Source: Gammaproteobacteria bacterium
Lineage (GTDB): Bacteria; Pseudomonadota; Gammaproteobacteria; CAIRSR01
DNA length: 33,826 nucleotides
Assembly: GCA_963575715.1 (NCBI GenBank)
Contig: CAUYTW010000155.1
Location: 1 to 33,826, forward strand
Direction: 5' to 3'
The translations under genes and the position numbers were made by a program. Shown here piece by piece: positions 1 to 7,918 of the stretch (positions are counted from its first letter, which is position 1; the number at the start of each line of letters is the position of its first letter). Below the pieces are notes generated by a model. It saw nothing but the letters and a program-made list of their open reading frames with translations. It ran no database searches and was not told the DNA's origin.

Positions 1-78
1 AAGACCGGCTCCTAATTCTGAAAACCGCCCGCTTTCCTCCCTGCCCAGCTAAAGCAGGAGGCTTCTCGCCGGCATTTG
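1..78 (+). repeat. Right-end fragment of the HEARO/omega-RNA-like element family (copy 1, cut by the window edge)
   Basis: The window opens inside an element. It starts with AAGACCGGC, the last part of the GGGAAAGACCGGCAAC core motif seen in the full copies, followed by the right-end hairpin (CCTCC..TGC paired with GCAGGAGG around 36-61) and a tail CTCGCCGGCATTTG. It abuts GTGA at 79-82, the alternative to the ATGA that follows most other copies. The body of the element lies outside the window. No start codon of a long gene is used at this GTGA, because the frame stops after three codons. Confidence 0.6.
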
Positions 79-157
79 GTGATTAGGTAGCTTGACTATC
101 TAATCTCTGTACATATAAACATTCGGTTGAATACTGCACAACCAGAAGAGTAAAGCA

Positions 158-646
158 GTGACTTCGTGTCCATTGATATCGATAAGTGTCGCCACGCAAC
201 GCTTGCAACTCATTGAAAGGGATCGCATAGTCATAGATGTTGCCGTCGCCACTGCTCGGCTAGGAGTCGGAGAGCGTCGTGGTAGTGAACAGACTCCTCG
301 TGGCTGGCACGAAATCCGTGCGTGTATCGGAGCGGACAGTCCAATTAATACCGTCTTTGTCGGTCGTCGTCCCAGCGGAGAGATTTACTCCCCCGCACTA
401 CGTGCCAGCTATCCGAACCGGGATTGGATTCTTACACGGATTTTGTGGCTTTCCGGTCTAGAAGTAGGACGCAATCGTTGCGGCGAAGTAGATACCATGG
501 CGCGTTATATCTATATTCACGGTTGTCCCGATGAAGATCCAATGGGCATCCCCAGCTCTCACGGTTGCATCAAGATGCGCAATCACGAAGTCATTGAACT
601 TTTTGAACGAATAAGCGCTGGAACGCGGGTGAATATTACAGAATAG
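158..646 (+). CDS. L,D-transpeptidase (YkuD-domain) protein
   Basis: A 162-residue protein starting at GTG 158, preceded by an AGAAGAG Shine-Dalgarno-like sequence. The C-terminal half carries the YkuD signature: His121 in IHGCP, then SSHGCIKM with the predicted nucleophile Cys137. Family members either form 3-3 cross-links in peptidoglycan or attach lipoproteins to it. No signal peptide or LysM domain is visible, so this is a minimal, possibly cytoplasmic or non-classically exported member, like the short ErfK/YkuD proteins of many gammaproteobacteria. It stands alone between two element remnants and shows no operon partner. The catalytic motif is clear; substrate and location are not known. 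Confidence 0.8.
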   Translation: MTSCPLISISVATQRLQLIERDRIVIDVAVATARLGVGERRGSEQTPRGWHEIRACIGADSPINTVFVGRRPSGEIYSPALRASYPNRDWILTRILWLSGLEVGRNRCGEVDTMARYIYIHGCPDEDPMGIPSSHGCIKMRNHEVIELFERISAGTRVNITE

Positions 647-699
647 CTTAAGTAGTCGGCATCGCTGCCAAGGATGGACCAGGATACAAAAACCAACGA

Positions 700-853
700 A
701 CAAACTAGCTAGCAGCCGCAGCGAAAGATTTACGTCATCAGGTACGAAGGACTGACAATCGGGAAAGACCGGCATTTTAACGGATGGTTGAAAAACTGTT
801 TCCTTATCATTTCATCCCACGGCTAAAGCCGTGGATTTTGTTTGGATTCTCGG
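700..853 (+). repeat. 3'-half remnant of the HEARO/omega-RNA-like element ending at the rnm start codon (copy 2)
   Basis: Positions 733-774 match the 3' core of the full copies (GTCATCAGG, then GACTGACAATCGGGAAAG, then ACCGGCA). The right-end hairpin CCCACGGCTAAAGCCGTGG follows at about 817-835, and the tail GGATTCTCGG runs up to ATGA at 854. The left end is not recognisable, so the 5' boundary is approximate. The ATGA that marks the right border is the start codon of the next gene. Confidence 0.6.
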
Positions 854-1678
854 ATGACACGCTACGACCTGCACACTCACTCTAACGCCTCCGATGGTAC
901 CTTGTCGCCGACCGAACTGGTACGTCGTGCCCGTGACCGTGGAATAAATGTTTTGGCGCTTACCGACCATGACAGCACCGATGGGCTGGCGGAGGCAGAA
1001 GCAGAAGCCATCAGACTCGGGCTGATTTTTGTTCCAGGGGTTGAGATTTCAGTAACTTGGGAGAATCATCAAACAATTCATGTCGTGGGTTTACAACTGA
1101 ATCCGGCAACTCCGGTGCTACAGGCGGGATTGGCGCGATTGCGTGAATTTCGCGGGTGGCGCGCATGTGAGATGGCGCGGCGTCTAGCTGTCCACGGCAT
1201 TCCTGGAGCTTTTGAGGGCGCGCGGGCGCTGGCGCGCGGAACGATTGTTTCGCGCACACACTTTGCCCGTTTTCTGGTCGCCGGGGGTCATAGTCGTGAC
1301 GTGAATGACGCCTTTGAACATTTTTTACTTCCAGGCAAACCTGGGTATGTATCCGGCGAGTGGGCAAATCTGACGGAATGCGTGAATTGGATTCAAACTG
1401 CCGGAGGCCAGGCGGTACTTGCGCATCCATTGCGCTATCCGCTGTCCGGTTCCCGGTTACGTCAGTTGCTTGGTCAATTCCGTGATTGTGGCGGAGTAGC
1501 GTTGGAGTTAATTTCCGGTCGTAACAATGAAAGTCAAATATTAGCTAACTATGCCCATGAATTTGGCCTAATGGCCTCGCTGGGATCAGATTTCCATACT
1601 CCAGTAAATCCCCATGTCGATTTAGGTTTGCTCGCGGATCTACCCAATGACGTGCCTCCAGTGTGGGCGAATTGGTAG
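854..1678 (+). CDS. rnm: PHP-domain phosphoesterase, RNase AM (YciV/TrpH) family
   Basis: A 274-residue protein from ATG 854. The longer frame beginning at TTG 842 lies inside the upstream element and was not used. PHP metal-binding motifs appear in order: DLHTHSNASDG at the N-terminus, LTDHDSTDG, GVEIS, VLAHPLRY and SDFHTP near the C-terminus, giving a full trinuclear-metal set. Length and motif spacing match RNase AM, the 5'-3' exonuclease that trims 5' ends of rRNA precursors and hydrolyses 3',5'-nucleoside bisphosphates. The start codon is the ATGA that borders an element right end, so its translation signals now derive from that element. Function is assigned by family resemblance only. 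Confidence 0.85.
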   Translation: MTRYDLHTHSNASDGTLSPTELVRRARDRGINVLALTDHDSTDGLAEAEAEAIRLGLIFVPGVEISVTWENHQTIHVVGLQLNPATPVLQAGLARLREFRGWRACEMARRLAVHGIPGAFEGARALARGTIVSRTHFARFLVAGGHSRDVNDAFEHFLLPGKPGYVSGEWANLTECVNWIQTAGGQAVLAHPLRYPLSGSRLRQLLGQFRDCGGVALELISGRNNESQILANYAHEFGLMASLGSDFHTPVNPHVDLGLLADLPNDVPPVWANW

Positions 1679-1697
1679 CGATTATTATTATATTCAT

Positions 1698-1941
1698 CAG
1701 TGTCTCCGAGAAATCTCGTTCTTGAGGGCGGGGAGTATTTAAGGAGACGATTTTTGCAATCATCGGTAAAAATCTGGTCTTTCACAGCGGTAGTCTGTAA
1801 GCGACCCAAATGAACGAGCCTTTCGGCTCACCCGAATTGCGCAAGAAGCCCCGGCAAACGCCGGAGAGGGATAGTGTACCGTGCAATCCCGTTTTCAATG
1901 TGTCTGCTGGCAAGCACCGTCCTTTAGGGCGGGGTAATTGA
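1698..1941 (-). repeat. Internally deleted HEARO/omega-RNA-like element, minus strand (copy 3)
   Basis: Read on the minus strand it starts with TCAATTACCCCGCCC, the same left end as the full copies. It keeps a degenerate 3' core (GAGCCGAAAGGCTC hairpin, then GTGAAAGACCAG) and ends with the hairpin and tail CTCGGAGACACTG, directly followed by ATGA (1694-1697). The 5' half of the core RNA is missing, giving about 244 nt instead of about 350-430. The right end sits 19 bases beyond the rnm stop codon. The short minus-strand frame starting at its ATGA lies antisense to rnm and is not called as a gene. Confidence 0.7.
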
Positions 1942-1972
1942 TTTCTGCTTTTCCTGAAAATTACGATTACCG

Positions 1973-2016
1973 TCAATTACCTTGACTTGAAGGACGAAGT
2001 TTATCGAGGATATTGG
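1973..2016 (+). repeat. Miniature element (left end fused to right end) just upstream of a full copy
   Basis: About 44 nt with the left-end motif TCAATTACC and the right-end-like tail TTTATCGAGGATATTG, compared with TTTATCGGGGACACTG in the miniature copy before degQ. It is directly followed by the full copy at 2017. No core RNA remains. The assignment rests on short similarity and is tentative. Confidence 0.4.
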
Positions 2017-2392
2017 TCAATCACCCCGCGCTAAAGGGCGGGGCTTTTGAAACTGAGCACGAGGTTGACCAGCTTTAGTTCGAGAAATCGGACTACGTTG
2101 CAACGAAGTAAAAGACTCACCCTGGGATGCTTCCTCAGTTCCAGGCTCTGAAAGCGGCGGATGCAGACAAAGTTCGGGTAACTACGAAACGGTCTGCTGC
2201 AAAGTTCGTAAGAACTGAAGCTGCGTTGCAACATTGGCGAGGGGAGCCACACCGTAAGGTGTGCGTTACTAGGCCCGTAAGGGCTGACAGCCGGGAAAGA
2301 CCGGCAACTTAAAAATTTTGCTATCTAAAGGGACGGAAAAAACCGTCCCCTTTCATCCCCGCCCTAAAGGGCGGGGTTTCTCGGGGACATTG
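2017..2392 (+). ncRNA. Full-length HEARO / IscB-type omega-RNA-like element (copy 4)
   Basis: One of three well-preserved copies, about 376 nt. Order: left-end motif TCAATCACCCCGC with a GC hairpin; GTTGACCAGC; hairpin GTTCGAGAAATCGGAC; GTTGCAACGAAG; CCTGG..CCAGG hairpin; AGCGGCGGATGC; a GCAGAC..GTCTGC stem around 2162-2197; AGTTCGTAAGAACT; a second GTTGCAAC; CACACCGTAAGGTGTG; GCCCGTAAGGGC; CCGGGAAAGACCGG; then the right-end hairpin CCCCGCCCTAAAGGGCGGGG and tail CTCGGGGACATTG. The motif string CACCCTGGGAT..GCGGATGC and the CCG-GAAAGACCGG hairpin resemble HEARO/IscB omega RNA as I remember it. No nuclease gene accompanies it. An IS200/IS605-derived non-coding element is the main alternative. 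Confidence 0.75.
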
Positions 2393-3688
2393 ATGAAAGA
2401 ACCAACTGTCACCGTTATTGACAACCAAACCGGCAAAAGCATGGAATTGCCAATCATCCTTTCGACTCATGGTGCATCTGGAATTGATGTACGTCAGTTG
2501 CAAAAGGGATTAGGGCTATTGAGCTTTGATCCCGGTTTTATGTCAACTGCGAGTTGCCGCAGCGCCATTACTTACATTGATGGCGAAGCCGGGTTTCTCT
2601 GGTATCGGGGTTATCCCATCGAACAACTCGCCGAGCATTCAAGTTTCTTAGAAGTCTGCTATTTATTGCTTAACGGAGAATTACCAACTTCAGGGCAATT
2701 AGCGCAATTCAGTGACTTGATTGCGCAACATGCGATGGTTCATGAAGGGCTGCTACATTTTTATCACGGATTCAGACGTGATGCACACCCAATGGCGGTC
2801 ATGCTTGGCGTCGCGGGAGCGTTATCGGCTTTTTATCCCGACGCGATGAATGTCACGGATCCTGCCTCACGAATGTTGTCGGCTCATCGGCTCATTGCCA
2901 AAATGCCGACCCTAGCCGCAGGAGCTTTCAAGTATTTTCGCGGTGAACCATTTATATATCCCGACAATTCCCTGAGCTATATCGAAAATTTTTTACGCAT
3001 GATGTTTGCAACCCCAGCCGCACCTTATAAAATCAATAAAATAATGGTTCGGGCAATGGAAACTGTTTTCATTCTCCACGCCGATCATGAGCAAAATGCC
3101 AGCACTTCCACGGTACGCCTAGCGGGTAGTTCCCGATCTAATCCGGTTGCCGCAATTACCGCCGGAATTAGCTCGTTGTGGGGGCCAGCGCATGGTGGAG
3201 CTAATGAAGCGGTATTACACATGCTGGAGCAGATCGGCGATGTCGGGAACATTCCGCAGTATATCGCCCGCGCCAAGAATCGTGATGATACTTTCCGTCT
3301 CATGGGGTTTGGTCATCGCGTTTATAAAAACTACGACCCACGCGCAAAAATTATTCGTAAAATTTGTTATGACCTTATCGACGAATTGGGAATTCGTAAT
3401 AACCAATTATTCAAAACCGCTCTGGAGCTGGAAAGAATTGCTTTGGAAGATGACTATTTCGTTAGTCATCAACTTTATCCCAATGTTGATTTTTACTCAG
3501 GAATCATTTTAAGGGCTTTAGGAATAGATATTAGCATGTTCACGGTAATTTTTGCTCTGGCACGCACTGCTGGCTGGATTACTCAATGGATGGAAATGAT
3601 GGCCGAACCGGATCAACGCATTGGACGTCCACGGCAGATTTATTTAGGCCAGACCCAGCGCGAGTATATTTTCATTGATCAACGTTAA
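2393..3688 (+). CDS. gltA: Citrate synthase (type II, hexameric)
   Basis: A 431-residue protein (E. coli GltA has 427) that condenses oxaloacetate and acetyl-CoA at the entry of the TCA cycle. The catalytic triad is intact: His267 in [11 protein letters not shown], His308 in [14 protein letters not shown], and Asp366 in PNVDFYSG. The start ATG 2393 was chosen because homology begins at MKEPTVTV; the upstream in-frame extension from 2318 is element sequence. GGGGA at 2383-2387, inside the element tail, makes a well-spaced ribosome binding site. The stop lies 13 bases inside the next frame if that gene starts at 3675. Confidence 0.95.
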   Translation: MKEPTVTVIDNQTGKSMELPIILSTHGASGIDVRQLQKGLGLLSFDPGFMSTASCRSAITYIDGEAGFLWYRGYPIEQLAEHSSFLEVCYLLLNGELPTSGQLAQFSDLIAQHAMVHEGLLHFYHGFRRDAHPMAVMLGVAGALSAFYPDAMNVTDPASRMLSAHRLIAKMPTLAAGAFKYFRGEPFIYPDNSLSYIENFLRMMFATPAAPYKINKIMVRAMETVFILHADHEQNASTSTVRLAGSSRSNPVAAITAGISSLWGPAHGGANEAVLHMLEQIGDVGNIPQYIARAKNRDDTFRLMGFGHRVYKNYDPRAKIIRKICYDLIDELGIRNNQLFKTALELERIALEDDYFVSHQLYPNVDFYSGIILRALGIDISMFTVIFALARTAGWITQWMEMMAEPDQRIGRPRQIYLGQTQREYIFIDQR

Positions 3689-4886
3689 TCTTCCCGGCAT
3701 AGACCCTCTCACTAAATCATCGGCGTCTGGATTTGCCAGGTTGCGACTTGAGAATAATTCGCGCGTGTTGCACTGTGATGGACCTTGGACAATAGAAGGC
3801 ATTGATGTGATTGGAAGACGCCTTCCAGTCTTGCGCCCACCACCAGGAAAGCCATTGACTGTGGATGCCTCGGGAATCACCGCCATGGATACTGCTGGAG
3901 CCTGGCTGTTGGCAAGGACAATAAATAACTTGGAGTTGGCGCTTTCAGAAAAAGAAAACAATAACAATTATGAATTAAACGAAACGCGGGAACCGTGGAT
4001 AATACTTGCTGGTCTCCAGCCTTCGCATCAATCCTTGTTGAATTTGGTGCGTACCCGGAATATTCCGAGGGACGTAACCGCGCCAAAAAAAATTGGAAAA
4101 CTGGAAAATATTGGACGTCAGGTTATTGACCACCTGGAACAAGGCTATGCTCTGCTGATTTTTCTTGGAGAAGTGACTCTGGCATTATCTTATGCCTTGT
4201 TCGCGCCAGGTCGGTTGCGCTTCAAGGCAATTCTCCACGATTTACGAACTGCCGGCGCAGATGCATTGCCGATTGTCGGTTTGATATCCTTTTTAATGGG
4301 AACCGTGATTGCTTACCAGGGTGGAGCGCAATTACGCTATTACGGAGCTAATCTGTTCGTGGTGGATTTAGTCGGAGTATCCCTACTGCGGGAATTGGCA
4401 CCACTCCTGACCGCAATTATCGTAGCGGGCCGTACCGGATCCGCCTACACTGCTCAAATCGGTACCATGCGCGTGACCGATGAAATTGACGCGCTGCGTA
4501 CTATCGGCATTGATCCATTGGAATTATTGGTCATTCCCAAAATTATTGCCCTTTTCTTGGCGCTGCCGCTACTAACAGTCTATGCCGATATTCTTGGAGT
4601 GCTGGGTGGTATGGTTATATCTCATTTCGTCTTGGGCGTTGATCCATATAGTTTCCTCGCGCGCTTTCCTGAATCGGTGAGCGTGGTTCATTATTATATC
4701 GGTCTTGGCAAAGCACCAATATTTGCGGCCATTATTGCAGTTGTGGGCTGTTTTCAGGGAATGCGCGTCGGTGGTAGCGCCGAGGCAGTGGGTTACCAGG
4801 TAACAACGAGTGTGGTTCAGGCAATTTTTTTAGTGATTATCGCCGATGCCATCTTCTCTGTTCTATTCAGCTTATTGGAATTATAA
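3675..4886 (+). CDS. mlaE: MlaE/YrbE-type lipid ABC transporter permease with N-terminal STAS domain
   Basis: 403 residues. Positions 1 to about 125 look like a STAS domain ([19 protein letters not shown]). The remainder is the MlaE permease with about five membrane segments and conserved stretches such as [39 protein letters not shown] and [12 protein letters not shown] near the end. MlaE permeases move phospholipids between inner and outer membrane with an ATPase (MlaF) and an MCE protein (MlaD); none of these partners is adjacent. The start is uncertain: TTG 3675 overlaps gltA by 14 bases and TTG 3741 is an alternative, and no ATG is available near the N-terminus. The family call is firm; exact substrate and partners are unknown. 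Confidence 0.88.
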   Translation: MINVNLPGIDPLTKSSASGFARLRLENNSRVLHCDGPWTIEGIDVIGRRLPVLRPPPGKPLTVDASGITAMDTAGAWLLARTINNLELALSEKENNNNYELNETREPWIILAGLQPSHQSLLNLVRTRNIPRDVTAPKKIGKLENIGRQVIDHLEQGYALLIFLGEVTLALSYALFAPGRLRFKAILHDLRTAGADALPIVGLISFLMGTVIAYQGGAQLRYYGANLFVVDLVGVSLLRELAPLLTAIIVAGRTGSAYTAQIGTMRVTDEIDALRTIGIDPLELLVIPKIIALFLALPLLTVYADILGVLGGMVISHFVLGVDPYSFLARFPESVSVVHYYIGLGKAPIFAAIIAVVGCFQGMRVGGSAEAVGYQVTTSVVQAIFLVIIADAIFSVLFSLLEL

Positions 4887-4902
4887 AAATTAGCGAGAAA
4901 AC

Positions 4903-4920
4903 CCACGGTTTTAACCGTGG
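4903..4920. terminator. Hairpin after mlaE (weak terminator or element relic)
   Basis: CCACGGTT and AACCGTGG form an inverted repeat with almost no loop, 17 bases after the mlaE stop. It has no T-run on the plus strand. Read on the minus strand it resembles an element right-end hairpin followed by a TTTTCTCG tail, so it may instead be a decayed element end. Confidence 0.35.
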
Positions 4921-5047
4921 TCGGTTGCGCCTTTCAAGATTGGTGAGTTTCACTTCCAGCATTCTGGTTCTTGCGGTGTCATCAGGAATCTCACCTATTT
5001 ATTCGTGGGAGTGTCAAAACGAACGAGAAATTCAGGGCGGATTCCAA

Positions 5048-6274
5048 ATGCGGATAATCCATACCTCTGATTGGCATCTGGGCCATTCTCTTCATCGCGT
5101 GTCCCGTGATTACGAACATGAACGTTTTCTCGCCTGGTTGCTGGATATCCTAGAAAACGAAGCAGCTGACGCGCTAATCGTGGCGGGAGACGTTTTTGAT
5201 TCCGCCAATCCTCCGGTTAGTGCTTTGGCGACTTTTTATCGTTTCCTGGTCAACGCGCGGCGGCGAATGCCATGCTTGGATATCGTGGTGGTAGCGGGTA
5301 ACCATGACTCTCCCGCACGTCTGGAGGCCACCGGACCACTGATGGAAACGATTGGAGCGCATGTGGTTGGCTGTGTGAACCAGGGAGTTGCTGGTGCGCC
5401 GGACACGGATTCTTTGCTTTTTCCCCTTCATGACCGCAGTGGCGTGGTCAAGGCATGGTGCGCTGCAGTTCCTTTTTTACGCGCCGCCGACCTGCCACCA
5501 GAGCGTGGCGAAGAAAAAGATTTTGATCCGTTGGTGGAAGGCGTGCGTCGATTTTACGCAGCGGTGGTGGATGGCGCGCGTTGTCGTCTTGGCGCGGGGC
5601 AACCGTTGTTGGCTACCGGACATTGTTATTTAGTTGGCGGCAAGATCTCGGAAGTCTCCGAGCGCAAAATTTTAGGAGGCAACCAGCACGCACTGCCCAC
5701 TGATATCTTCCCTGCTGACCTGGCTTATGTTGCCCTCGGCCATCTTCATTGTCCCCAGGCGCTTGCCGACGGCAGGCTCCGTTATAGTGGTTCGCCGCTG
5801 CCGCTATCCTTCGCGGAAAATCATTATCCGCATCAAGTGGTACGAGTCGATCTCGGTGATCACGCGGATATCGTGGTGACGGCCATACCAGTACCCCGAA
5901 CCGTGGAGCTGCTACGTCTTCCCGTCGCTGGCCCACGACCACTGAACGAAGTTTTGCACGAATTACGCAAATATCCCTGGGATTCCACCGTGGTTCGGCC
6001 TTTCCTGGAGGTATCGATATTGCTGTCTGCTCCCGAGCCAGATTTGCGACGACGCCTAGATGAAGCCCTGGAAGGGTACCCGGTACGACTGCTCAATATC
6101 GTGGTCCATGTTCCCGGAGATGGAGGCACGCTGGCGGATGCACTCCCTGAATCAAGCCTAGATCGTCTCGAACCAGACACGGTTTTTGCTCGTTACTACC
6201 AGCAGATCCACAATACCGAACCTCCTACGTTACTGATGGAAGCCTTTCACGAATTACTAGAAAGCATAAGATAA
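5048..6274 (+). CDS. sbcD: Exonuclease SbcCD, nuclease subunit SbcD
   Basis: 408 residues from ATG 5048 (E. coli SbcD has 400). The five metallophosphoesterase motifs are present in order: SDWHLGH, GDVFD, GNHDSP, ATGHCY and ALGHLHC. This is the Mn-dependent nuclease of the SbcCD (Mre11-Rad50-like) complex, which cuts DNA hairpins and processes double-strand ends. The start was chosen because MRIIHTSDWHLG is the usual N-terminus, with AGGGCGG 9 bases upstream; the in-frame extension from 4925 has no support. The ATPase partner sbcC normally follows sbcD but is absent here, the next genes being V-ATPase, so it must be elsewhere or lost. Confidence 0.92.
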   Translation: MRIIHTSDWHLGHSLHRVSRDYEHERFLAWLLDILENEAADALIVAGDVFDSANPPVSALATFYRFLVNARRRMPCLDIVVVAGNHDSPARLEATGPLMETIGAHVVGCVNQGVAGAPDTDSLLFPLHDRSGVVKAWCAAVPFLRAADLPPERGEEKDFDPLVEGVRRFYAAVVDGARCRLGAGQPLLATGHCYLVGGKISEVSERKILGGNQHALPTDIFPADLAYVALGHLHCPQALADGRLRYSGSPLPLSFAENHYPHQVVRVDLGDHADIVVTAIPVPRTVELLRLPVAGPRPLNEVLHELRKYPWDSTVVRPFLEVSILLSAPEPDLRRRLDEALEGYPVRLLNIVVHVPGDGGTLADALPESSLDRLEPDTVFARYYQQIHNTEPPTLLMEAFHELLESIR

Positions 6275-6393
6275 TTCACGGCTAAAAATTTTAGTGGCGA
6301 TTATCTCATTCGGGATATGTCTCACGACCGTTTCTTAGCGTAAAAAGCTATAAATATTTTTAATATGTCAATTACCCATCAATCACTCTGTAA

Positions 6394-6422
6394 TTGAGAA
6401 GATTTGTGGGATAAATAATTAT
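6394..6422 (+). promoter_or_regulatory. Candidate promoter of the V-ATPase operon
   Basis: In the AT-rich 200-base gap before the first V-ATPase gene, TTGAGA at 6394-6399 is followed after 16-17 bases by TAATTAT. A LE-like TCAATTACCC at 6368-6377 lies just upstream and may be a decayed element end. The call is by eye only. Confidence 0.3.
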
Positions 6423-6475
6423 TTTAATGATTTAAGCTGTATTTTTAATGATGATGTTGTTGAAGGCGATCATTG

Positions 6476-6796
6476 ATGGAAGCAATTCTCAAACGTCTGT
6501 TAGACGCGGAAACTAAAGCACAGCATTTGCTTAATCAGACCGAGAGCGAATGCGAGCGTATTGTTCACGAAGCTCTTGCGAATGCTCAAGCGGCGGCGGA
6601 ACGTTTTACAATTCGTGTCCCTGAAATCCAATCCTCTTTCATCGATAACGCACGCGGACGCGCCGCCCAGGCAGTCGATGAAATGCGTCGCCGTCACGAA
6701 GACCGTTTAATTCTACTCAAACAGTTGGCCAGGGAACATCAGGAGAAAGCCATCGAGGCGGCCTTGACAGTGGTTCTTGATTCCGAACAGGCGTAA
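6476..6796 (+). CDS. V-type ATPase peripheral-stalk subunit (G/H-like)
   Basis: A 106-residue, almost entirely helical protein rich in Glu, Arg and Ala with no membrane segment, consistent with the coiled-coil stalk partner of subunit E (AhaH/NtpF/Thermus G type). ATG 6476 was preferred over the in-frame TTG 6473 directly before it. It is the first gene of a nine-gene V-ATPase operon, 5 bases ahead of subunit C. Identification depends mainly on position, size and composition, since such stalk subunits diverge fast. Confidence 0.7.
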   Translation: MEAILKRLLDAETKAQHLLNQTESECERIVHEALANAQAAAERFTIRVPEIQSSFIDNARGRAAQAVDEMRRRHEDRLILLKQLAREHQEKAIEAALTVVLDSEQA

Positions 6797-6801
6797 CCGT
6801 C

Positions 6802-7842
6802 ATGACGGTTGTATCGCAATACGCCTACTTACACGCTCGGGTATCTGTACTTACCCAGTATTTATTTCAAGAAAAGCTACTCTCAACCCTGATTGACGGA
6901 GGGAATGGTGGTAATATTTTACTCCAGCATGCCGGAGTAATTCGCCATTCATTGGAGGAGACCTTTCCGCGAATGGAAGGAAAGGAATATGCGGCAATTT
7001 TGGAACAACATCTGATTGGCCTATTCCTTGCGGACGTAAAAAATTTGGTTGGCCATCTCGATGGAGTAGCGCGTGATCTATTAATTTATTGGGCGCGGCG
7101 CTACGAGCTTGCCAATCTTAAAATGATTATCCGTGGTCGAATTGCAGGCCAAAATTCAGCATGGATTCACAAGGAACTGATTGACGTTGGCACCTTTGCC
7201 ACGTTTCGCGTTGGCGATTTACTTCAAACCGAAGATGTGAGCGAAATGTTGCGCCGCCTGGAAGCTACCGCTTATAAAAATATCGCGCGCCAGGCGCGAA
7301 CTCTCCTTGCAGGACGTAACGAGCCATTCACTCTCGATGCAGTCATTGATAAACATTATCATGCTGAATTGCATCAGTGTATTCGTGCATTGCCAATTTT
7401 TGATCAACGGTATTTACGTCCACTAATCGGAATTCTTATCGACCGATTTAATTTGGTCTGGCTACTACGTTATCGTTTTTCTCATGATTTACCGCCAGCC
7501 CATGCTTATTACCTTCTCATCCCGGGTGGTATTCACCTGACCAGTGATCGGCTTCTTTCCCTGATCCGGCTTGGCACGTTCGGAGAAGTAATTCGCCAAC
7601 TGCCCACCGCTTTGGCAGCTGTAGTAGGTACAGTGGCGACAACGAGTGAGGTCGAAGATCGATTAACGCACGAAATAGAACGTCAAGCACAAATCGTTTT
7701 GAAGCGTACCCTCTTTAGCGTCGCACGGGCTTTTGCCTATTTGCTGATCCGTGAATATCAGCTCTATCAAATTCATGCGATTCTCAAGGGTAAAGCGCTC
7801 GGATTGGACGAAAGCGTGATTCGTCGCGCTGCGCGATGTTGA
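6802..7842 (+). CDS. ntpC: V-type ATPase subunit C (V0D/AC39 family)
   Basis: 346 residues, helical, without membrane segments. Features are the N-terminal YAYLHARVSVL, the central LIYWARRYELANLKMIIRG segment typical of AC39/subunit C, and a similar LLRYRFSHDLPPAHAYYLLIPGG repeat in the second half. The protein links the rotor ring of the membrane domain to the central shaft. It starts 5 bases after the stalk gene and stops at 7842, only 3 bases before a miniature repeated element that fills the gap to subunit I. Confidence 0.85.
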   Translation: MTVVSQYAYLHARVSVLTQYLFQEKLLSTLIDGGNGGNILLQHAGVIRHSLEETFPRMEGKEYAAILEQHLIGLFLADVKNLVGHLDGVARDLLIYWARRYELANLKMIIRGRIAGQNSAWIHKELIDVGTFATFRVGDLLQTEDVSEMLRRLEATAYKNIARQARTLLAGRNEPFTLDAVIDKHYHAELHQCIRALPIFDQRYLRPLIGILIDRFNLVWLLRYRFSHDLPPAHAYYLLIPGGIHLTSDRLLSLIRLGTFGEVIRQLPTALAAVVGTVATTSEVEDRLTHEIERQAQIVLKRTLFSVARAFAYLLIREYQLYQIHAILKGKALGLDESVIRRAARC

Positions 7843-7845
7843 TTA

Positions 7846-7918
7846 TCAATTACCCCGTCCTAAAGGGCGAGGCTTGTGAAAGCAAGTCCTTGCATTTCAA
7901 GCGAAGATTTCATCAAAC
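7846..7918 (+). repeat. Miniature element filling the ntpC-ntpI gap (copy 5)
   Basis: The left end TCAATTACCCCGTCC with hairpin CCTAAAGGG and the following CTTGTGAAAGCAAG match the other left ends. A right-end-like GCGAAGATTTCATC follows directly. About 73 nt in all, with no core RNA. It spans the whole gap from 3 bases after the ntpC stop to the ntpI ATG. The border codon here is ATGT rather than ATGA, so the right border is less certain than in other copies. Confidence 0.55.

Noticed and set aside
1545-1763. Minus-strand frame starting at the ATGA border of an element
   Set aside because: It runs antisense to most of the 3' end of rnm and has no recognisable protein features.
2127-2312. 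A 61-codon reading frame, with a close relative at 26069-26350
   Set aside because: Both lie in the structured RNA core of full element copies. The similarity is due to the repeat, and stem positions vary with compensation instead of preserving codons.
2318-2392. N-terminal extension of citrate synthase
   Set aside because: It is the right-end hairpin and tail of the element; citrate synthase similarity starts at 2393 and the length then matches the family.
4925-5047. N-terminal signal-like extension of SbcD
   Set aside because: SbcD is cytoplasmic, its family starts with the MRIIHTSDWHLG motif at 5048, and the extension has no homology that I recognise.
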